From: Arthrobacter sp. HMWF013
Lineage (GTDB): Bacteria > Actinomycetota > Actinomycetes > Actinomycetales > Micrococcaceae
Assembly: GCF_003061105.1 (NCBI RefSeq)
Contig: NZ_QAIQ01000032.1
Coordinates: 1-34,025 of the forward strand
Reading direction: 5' to 3'
DNA: 34,025 bases
Made by a program: the position numbers and the translations under genes. The notes below the pieces were generated by a model. It worked only from the letters and a program-made list of their open reading frames with translations, searched no databases and was not told the DNA's origin. This document shows, one piece after another, positions 29,156 through 34,025 of this stretch. Within the stretch, counting starts at the first letter, position 1. Each line of letters starts with the position of its first letter.

Positions 29156-32100
29156 ATGAAGCGCATCGGAGTAGACGTCGGCGGTACATTCACCGACCTG
29201 TATTTTTCGGACGATGATCAGCGCATCGCCGTTGTGGAGAAAGTTCCCTCCACCCCGCACGACCCATCTGAGGCCGTGATCAACGGCATCATAAAGCTCT
29301 GTGCGAAGGCCGGGGTGTCGCTTTCGGAGATCGACCAGCTGGTGCATGGAACCACGGTTGCCACGAACACCGCATTGACGCACACCGGGGCGGAGGTCGG
29401 GATGATCACCACCGAGGGTTTCCGGGACATCCTGCACATCGCCCGGCACAAGAAGCCGTACAACTTCTCCCTCCAGCAGGATCTGCCCTGGCAGACCAAG
29501 CCCCTGATCAAGCGCCGCCATAGGCTCACCGTCAAGGAGCGCATCACCGCGCCGAACGGCGACGTCCTGGTTCCGCTGGACGAGGACGAGGTCCGTGAGC
29601 GCGTACGCGAGCTGAAGGCGGCCGGCGTCGAGGCCATCGCCGTCTGCCTACTGCACTCCTACTTGAATGCCGCCCACGAGCAGCGGATCGGGGAAATCGT
29701 CGCGGAGGAGTTCCCCGAGGCCTATCTGTCCCTGTCCAGCGAGATCGTGCCCCTGTACCGGGAGTACGAACGGTTCTCCACCACCGCGCTCAATGCCTAT
29801 GTCGGGCCCCGGGTCTCGCGTTACCTCTACCGCCTGCAGGAGCAGGCCGAAGGATTGGGTTACAAGCGGGAGATCCTGCTGATGCAGTCCTCAGGCGGCA
29901 TGGTCCCGATCAAGGAGGCCGCCAAGCGGCCCGTCACACTGATGATGTCCGGACCGGTCGGCGGCCTGATCGGCGGCATGTGGGCCGGTCGCCAGTCCGG
30001 CTTCGAGAACGTGGTCACCCTGGACATTGGGGGGACCTCAGCGGACATCGGTGTGGCCTACCAGGGTGAACTGCGCATGCGCCACCTGCTGGACACCAAG
30101 ATCGGCGACCACCAGGCAATGGTCCCGATGGTGGACATCGACACCATCGGCGCAGGCGGCGGCTCCATCGCCTATGTCGACGCCGGCGGGGTCTTCCGCG
30201 TCGGTCCGCAGTCTGCCGGCGCCGTTCCTGGCCCGGTCTGCTACGGCCGCGGCGGTACGGAACCGACATCAACTGACGCCCAGATGCTGCTGGGGCGCAT
30301 GCGCCCTGACCGCGTCCTGGCAGGCTCAGGCATGGATCTGGATCTCGATGGCGCCCGAAAGGCCATGGAAGGCCTCGCCGAAAAACTCAACATGTCAGTG
30401 GACCAGGCCGCCCTCGGCGCCCTGCAGATCCAGAAGTTCGGCATGACCCAGGCAATCGAACAGAACTCCGTCCGCCGAGGCTACGACCCACGTGACTTCA
30501 CCCTCGTCGCGGCAGGCGGCGCCGGCGCACTCTTCGCCTGCGAGATCGCCGCGGAGCTGGAGGTCCCGAAGGTACTGATCCCGGCCCACCCCGGCATCAT
30601 GGCCGCCACCGGCCTGCTGGCCACAGACGAGAAGTACGAGTTCGTCGCCACCAGACGGTTCACGTTCGCCAGCGCGGACCCCGCCGCCATCCAGGGTTCG
30701 TATGAACAGCTGGAGCGCGAGGCCAACGCCCAACTCGATGCCGAGGAGGTGCCAGCCGGACGCCGCAAACTCGAATGGCTCGCGGACGCGCGCTACGAGG
30801 GCCAGGGATACGAGATCCGCTTCACTGCCCCCGAGGGGCCGGTTAACCAGGCCTGGCTGGAAAAGGCCGAGGCAGCCTTCCACGACGCCCACTTCGAGGA
30901 GTACGGCCACCGCTTCAAGAACGGCACCGTGGAAGTCATCAACATCCGCGTGGAGGCCAGCGCCCTGATGGATGACCTGCCCACGCCGGAAGCGATCAAG
31001 TCCGGTTCCCTTGACGACGCCCTGGTGGAAACCCGCCCGGTGACCTTTGAACAGGATGGCAGGCCGGTCACCCTGGACACGGGCTTCTATGACCGCGACA
31101 GGATGGGCGTGGGAATCACCTTCACCGGCCCCGCCATCATCGAGCAGTACGACTCCACCACAGTTATTCCTCCGGGATTCTCCGGAGCGGTGGATGCGGC
31201 CGGCAACCTCGTCATCGACTGCCCGGCGGCCACCCAGAGCGCCGAGAAACTGGCCACGCCGATCCTGATGCGCGTGATCGGCGGTGCCCTGAACTCCGCG
31301 GCCAAGGAAATGGCGTCGGTGCTGTTCCGCATGGCGTACTCATCGATCATCCGCGAGTCCGAGGACCTCGGTGCAGGGCTGTTCGACAAGGACGGCAACG
31401 TGCTGGCCGAGTCCGACTCCACGCCAATGTTCATGGGCTCGATGCCCAAGATCGTCAAGGGTGTGATCTCGGTCCTCGGCGATGACATCCACGACGGTGA
31501 CATCATCCTGCACAACGATCCCTACCTCGGCGCCACGCACTCCCCCGACGTTGCGATCATCGAACCGATCTTCCATGACGGGGAACTGGTCGGCTTCGCC
31601 GGCGCCTCGGGCCAGCTGATCGACAACGGCGGTGCGTACTCCGGGCTGATGGTGGACATCCAGGACATCCAGTCCGAAGGCACCATCTTCCGAGCGGTGA
31701 AGATTTCCGAGAAGGGCGTCCGCCAGGAATCGCTGATCCGGCACATCCTCAACAACACCCGGACACCCACCTCCAACGAAGGCGACTTCCAGGCGATGAT
31801 CGCCGCCTGCGAGCTGGCCAAGTCCCGGTACATTGCCCTCATCGAGCGGTACGGATTCGGCGCGGTCCGCGAGGCCGGCCAGAGCTGGATCGACTACTCG
31901 GAGCGGATGCTGCGCCAGGAGATCGCCAAGATCCCCGACGGCGTCTACGAGACCGAGGTCGGCTACTTGGACGACGACGGCCGCAACTACGGCAAGAAGC
32001 TGCCGATCGTCGTGAAGGTGATCATCGAGGGTGATGAGATTACGTACGATCTCACCGGATCCTCCGAACAGGTTCCCACCGCTTATAACTGCGCTTTTGA

Positions 32101-33022
32101 GGGGACCACGGTCTCGGCGTTCACGTTCATCACCCGGATGATATTCCTGGACGAGGTTGCCTTCCCGGTGTTTGTGCCCCAGAACGAGGGCATGCTCAAG
32201 CCGCTGAAGGTCATCGCCCCGGAGGGCACCATCTTCAACCCGACGTACCCGGCCGCGACCTTCTCGCGGTTCTCCCAGGTACAGCGGGCCGTCGACTTGG
32301 CCCTGCGGGCCCTCGCCCCGGTCATCCCGGAGCGCGTCACCGCCGGCAACTCCGCCCACATCCACTTCATCTCCTACTCAGGATGGGACGAGAAACAGGG
32401 CGAGTACTGGGTCTACCTCGAGGTCAACGAGGGCTCCTACGGCGCCCGCGCCACCAGCGACGGGCCGGACTCCGTGGACAACCTCATCGCCAACACGCGC
32501 AACAACCCGATCGAGGAGCTCGAGTGGCGGTTCCCCATGCGCACCGACCGCTACGAACTGCGTTCCGAGCCGGCGGCCGCCGGTGAATTCCGCGGCGGCA
32601 TCGGCATCGTCCGGGAGAACACCTTCCTGACGGACACCGCGATCACCTGTGAGGGTGAACGCCATGAGTCGGACGTGCCGTGGGGAGCCTTCGGCGGCCA
32701 TGACGGCCTCAACGGCTCGCTCGTGAAGAACGTCGGCCGGGCGGGCGAGGAGTCCTGGCCGTCCAAGGTCACCGGACGTCAGCTGCTGGCCGGCGACTCC
32801 CTGCAGATCACCGTGCCCAGCGGTGGTGGCTTCGGTGACCCGCAGAAGCGGGACCCGCTGAAGGTCCTCGAGGACGTGCTGGACGGCTTTACGACCGCCG
32901 AGGCGGCCGCCCGTGACTACGGTGTGGTCCTCAAGGAGGTCAACGGCCAACTCACGGTCGATCTGCGGTCAACCGCCGAACGCCGCGGGGTTTTGGTCGC
33001 CGAGCTCAGTTCCGCAACCTAA
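29156..33022 (+). CDS. Fused HyuA-HyuB ATP-dependent hydantoinase (N-methylhydantoinase)
   Basis: A 1,288-residue fusion. Residues 1-700 are HyuA-like: an N-terminal actin-fold motif R-I-G-V-D-V-G-G-T-F-T-D, H-G-T-T-V-A-T-N-T-A-L-T, and D-I-G-G-T-S-A-D-I-G. From about 703 the HyuB-like half starts (V-I-G-G-A-L-N-S-A-A-K-E-M, then R-E-S-E-D-L-G-A-G-L-F-D). Together they hydrolyse a five-membered lactam with ATP. The same architecture and length occur in eukaryotic 5-oxoprolinase, so that is the main alternative. The amidase and regulators nearby favour N-methylhydantoin to N-carbamoylsarcosine. In the well-known bacterial N-methylhydantoinases the two parts are separate subunits. The ATG at 29156 has ribosome site GAAAGGA at 29142-29148. 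Confidence 0.9.
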   Translation: MKRIGVDVGGTFTDLYFSDDDQRIAVVEKVPSTPHDPSEAVINGIIKLCAKAGVSLSEIDQLVHGTTVATNTALTHTGAEVGMITTEGFRDILHIARHKKPYNFSLQQDLPWQTKPLIKRRHRLTVKERITAPNGDVLVPLDEDEVRERVRELKAAGVEAIAVCLLHSYLNAAHEQRIGEIVAEEFPEAYLSLSSEIVPLYREYERFSTTALNAYVGPRVSRYLYRLQEQAEGLGYKREILLMQSSGGMVPIKEAAKRPVTLMMSGPVGGLIGGMWAGRQSGFENVVTLDIGGTSADIGVAYQGELRMRHLLDTKIGDHQAMVPMVDIDTIGAGGGSIAYVDAGGVFRVGPQSAGAVPGPVCYGRGGTEPTSTDAQMLLGRMRPDRVLAGSGMDLDLDGARKAMEGLAEKLNMSVDQAALGALQIQKFGMTQAIEQNSVRRGYDPRDFTLVAAGGAGALFACEIAAELEVPKVLIPAHPGIMAATGLLATDEKYEFVATRRFTFASADPAAIQGSYEQLEREANAQLDAEEVPAGRRKLEWLADARYEGQGYEIRFTAPEGPVNQAWLEKAEAAFHDAHFEEYGHRFKNGTVEVINIRVEASALMDDLPTPEAIKSGSLDDALVETRPVTFEQDGRPVTLDTGFYDRDRMGVGITFTGPAIIEQYDSTTVIPPGFSGAVDAAGNLVIDCPAATQSAEKLATPILMRVIGGALNSAAKEMASVLFRMAYSSIIRESEDLGAGLFDKDGNVLAESDSTPMFMGSMPKIVKGVISVLGDDIHDGDIILHNDPYLGATHSPDVAIIEPIFHDGELVGFAGASGQLIDNGGAYSGLMVDIQDIQSEGTIFRAVKISEKGVRQESLIRHILNNTRTPTSNEGDFQAMIAACELAKSRYIALIERYGFGAVREAGQSWIDYSERMLRQEIAKIPDGVYETEVGYLDDDGRNYGKKLPIVVKVIIEGDEITYDLTGSSEQVPTAYNCAFEGTTVSAFTFITRMIFLDEVAFPVFVPQNEGMLKPLKVIAPEGTIFNPTYPAATFSRFSQVQRAVDLALRALAPVIPERVTAGNSAHIHFISYSGWDEKQGEYWVYLEVNEGSYGARATSDGPDSVDNLIANTRNNPIEELEWRFPMRTDRYELRSEPAAAGEFRGGIGIVRENTFLTDTAITCEGERHESDVPWGAFGGHDGLNGSLVKNVGRAGEESWPSKVTGRQLLAGDSLQITVPSGGGFGDPQKRDPLKVLEDVLDGFTTAEAAARDYGVVLKEVNGQLTVDLRSTAERRGVLVAELSSAT

Positions 33023-33038
33023 GCCAGTAGCCGCAGTA

Positions 33039-33089
33039 AAAGGGGCGGCCTGGAGCCAGTTTTGACGCTGGCCTCCGGGCCGCCCCCTT
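33039..33089 (+). terminator. Hairpin after hydantoinase gene
   Basis: Long G/C-rich hairpin: 33042-33050 pairs with 33078-33086, continuing inward through TGGAG-CCAG against CTGG-CCTCC with one bulge, and an 8-base loop around 33060-33067. There is no clear T-run, so some read-through into the MFS gene may occur. Confidence 0.6.
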
Positions 33090-33139
33090 CGTTCCGTACT
33101 GATCACATCCCCACCCATCCCCGTGAATTAGGAACAGTT

Positions 33140-34025
33140 ATGACCACTGCCCAAACCTTTCAATTTGTCGAGTCTGATGTCACGCCCAAGGACGTCCGGC
33201 TTGCCACCTGGATTTGCTTCTTCGCCTGGACCTTCGCTGTCTATGACTTCGTCCTGTTCGGCAATCTCCTGCCGATGCTGGCCTCGGACCTCGGCTGGAG
33301 CCCGGCCCAGTCCACGGGGATCAATACCTGGGTGACCGCAGGAACTGCACTCGTGGCCTTCGGGATCGGCCCGATCGTCGACCGGATCGGCCGCCGCAAG
33401 GGCATCCTGATCGCCGTCGTCGGTGCCGCCGTCGCCTCACTGCTGACGGCCACTGTCGGCTGGGTGGTGGGCCTCGCTGCCGGCCTTGGACTGGTCTTCC
33501 TGGTCCTCGTGCGTTCACTGGCCGGCCTCGGCTACGCCGAACAGTCCATCAACGCGGCGTACCTCAACGAGATGTTCGCCCACAACAGCGATCCCGCCAA
33601 GGCCCGCCGCCGCGGTCTTATCTACTCACTCGTCCAGTCCGGCTGGCCAGTCGGCTCCGTCCTGGCAGCCGGGTCCGTCTACCTGCTGTTCCCCATCGGC
33701 GGGTGGGCGCTCTGCTTCGCCGTGGCCGCCCTCCCCGCCGTCTTCATCGTCCTCGCCGGACGCTGGCTCAAAGAGAGCCCCCAGTTCGCCCACCGTCACC
33801 AGATCGACAAGATGATCAAGGACGGCCGGATCGAAGAGGCCCAGGAGCTCGGGGCAAAATACGGAATCGACGTCTCGGAGAAGGCCAGCCCACTCGTCTC
33901 GGTCTTCCGCGGGGAGTCGCTGCGGTCAACCCTGACGATCGGCGGAGCCTTCCTCCTGAACTGGCTCGGCGTCCTTGCGTTCGCGATCCTCGGTACGTCG
34001 CTGCTCACGGCACCGGACGGCAAAA
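33140..34025 (+). CDS. MFS transporter, N-terminal part (3' end outside window)
   Basis: An open frame of 295 residues running off the window. Hydrophobic helices are clear (W-I-C-F-F-A-W-T-F-A-V-Y-D-F-V-L-F-G; W-V-T-A-G-T-A-L-V-A-F-G-I; V-G-L-A-A-G-L-G-L-V-F-L-V-L). The major facilitator loop motif G-P-I-V-D-R-I-G-R-R-K-G lies between helices 2 and 3, and R-S-L-A-G-L-G-Y-A-E-Q-S in helix 4. A hydrophilic central loop (from about residue 212) fits the middle of a 12-helix transporter. Position next to the hydantoinase suggests import of creatinine, N-methylhydantoin or a related compound; the substrate is inferred. The ATG has ribosome site AGGAAC. A hairpin separates it from the hydantoinase gene. 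Confidence 0.88.
   Translation, partial: MTTAQTFQFVESDVTPKDVRLATWICFFAWTFAVYDFVLFGNLLPMLASDLGWSPAQSTGINTWVTAGTALVAFGIGPIVDRIGRRKGILIAVVGAAVASLLTATVGWVVGLAAGLGLVFLVLVRSLAGLGYAEQSINAAYLNEMFAHNSDPAKARRRGLIYSLVQSGWPVGSVLAAGSVYLLFPIGGWALCFAVAALPAVFIVLAGRWLKESPQFAHRHQIDKMIKDGRIEEAQELGAKYGIDVSEKASPLVSVFRGESLRSTLTIGGAFLLNWLGVLAFAILGTSLLTAPDGK

Noticed and set aside
1-34025. CRISPR array, tRNA or rRNA genes
   Set aside because: No regularly spaced repeats and no cloverleaf or rRNA-like sequence noticed on either strand while reading; a covariance-model search was not possible.

Overview
The window is high-GC actinobacterial DNA that reads like Arthrobacter or a close relative (Micrococcaceae). Two enzymes point there directly. 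The choline oxidase keeps the exact residue numbering of the A. globiformis enzyme (His99, His466, Asn510). The N-carbamoylsarcosine amidase keeps the numbering of the Arthrobacter enzyme (Asp51, Lys144, Cys177). A DUF222/HNH protein, a WS/DGAT acyltransferase and an SCO2322-type lipoprotein fit the same group. No database search was possible, so family names rest on motifs and remembered sequences.

Layout. (1) 1-3.2 kb: the end of a phospholipase D-like gene, a small CBU_0592-type membrane protein, a LysR regulator and a BetI-like TetR regulator. (2) 3.2-8.3 kb: a choline module, betB-codA-APC permease, behind two perfect tandem operators (TTGAAC-N4-GTTCAA); it imports choline and oxidises it to glycine betaine. 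(3) 8.3-12.0 kb: SRPBCC protein, DUF222/HNH protein and WS/DGAT acyltransferase, all on the minus strand. (4) 12.1-16.4 kb: a lipoprotein overlapping a single-polypeptide ECF-type transporter (T, two ATPases and S-like part in one 944-residue chain), then an RsbQ-like hydrolase. (5) 16.4-25.4 kb: an accessory stretch with clearly more A/T and relaxed codon use. On the plus strand lies a tight cassette: a small secreted I36/crystallin-like protein, an unrecognised lipoprotein, a membrane adaptor with a peptidoglycan-binding insert, and a MacB-type ATPase-permease. A small helical protein follows. On the minus strand are a cell-wall-binding/DUF3238-like exoprotein and a membrane protein that overlap by 4 bases or nearly abut. 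(6) 25.4-25.65 kb: a 74-codon 3' stub of metH, cut off sharply on its upstream side. (7) 25.9-34.0 kb: a creatinine/N-methylhydantoin module: N-carbamoylsarcosine amidase, two look-alike convergent IclR regulators, a fused HyuA-HyuB ATP-dependent hydantoinase, and the start of an MFS transporter that runs off the window.

How it fits together. The choline module makes glycine betaine. The hydantoin module makes sarcosine, which is also an intermediate of betaine breakdown, so the two meet at C1/sarcosine metabolism. Each catabolic unit has its regulator next to it: TetR with tandem operators for choline, and a divergent IclR for each hydantoin-pathway enzyme with shared short sequence elements in both divergent intergenic regions. 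The least explained part is the 16.5-21.5 kb secreted protein/lipoprotein/adaptor/ABC cassette, which is the best candidate here for an undescribed export or envelope-defence system.

No rRNA, tRNA, CRISPR array, transposase or integrase gene was seen.
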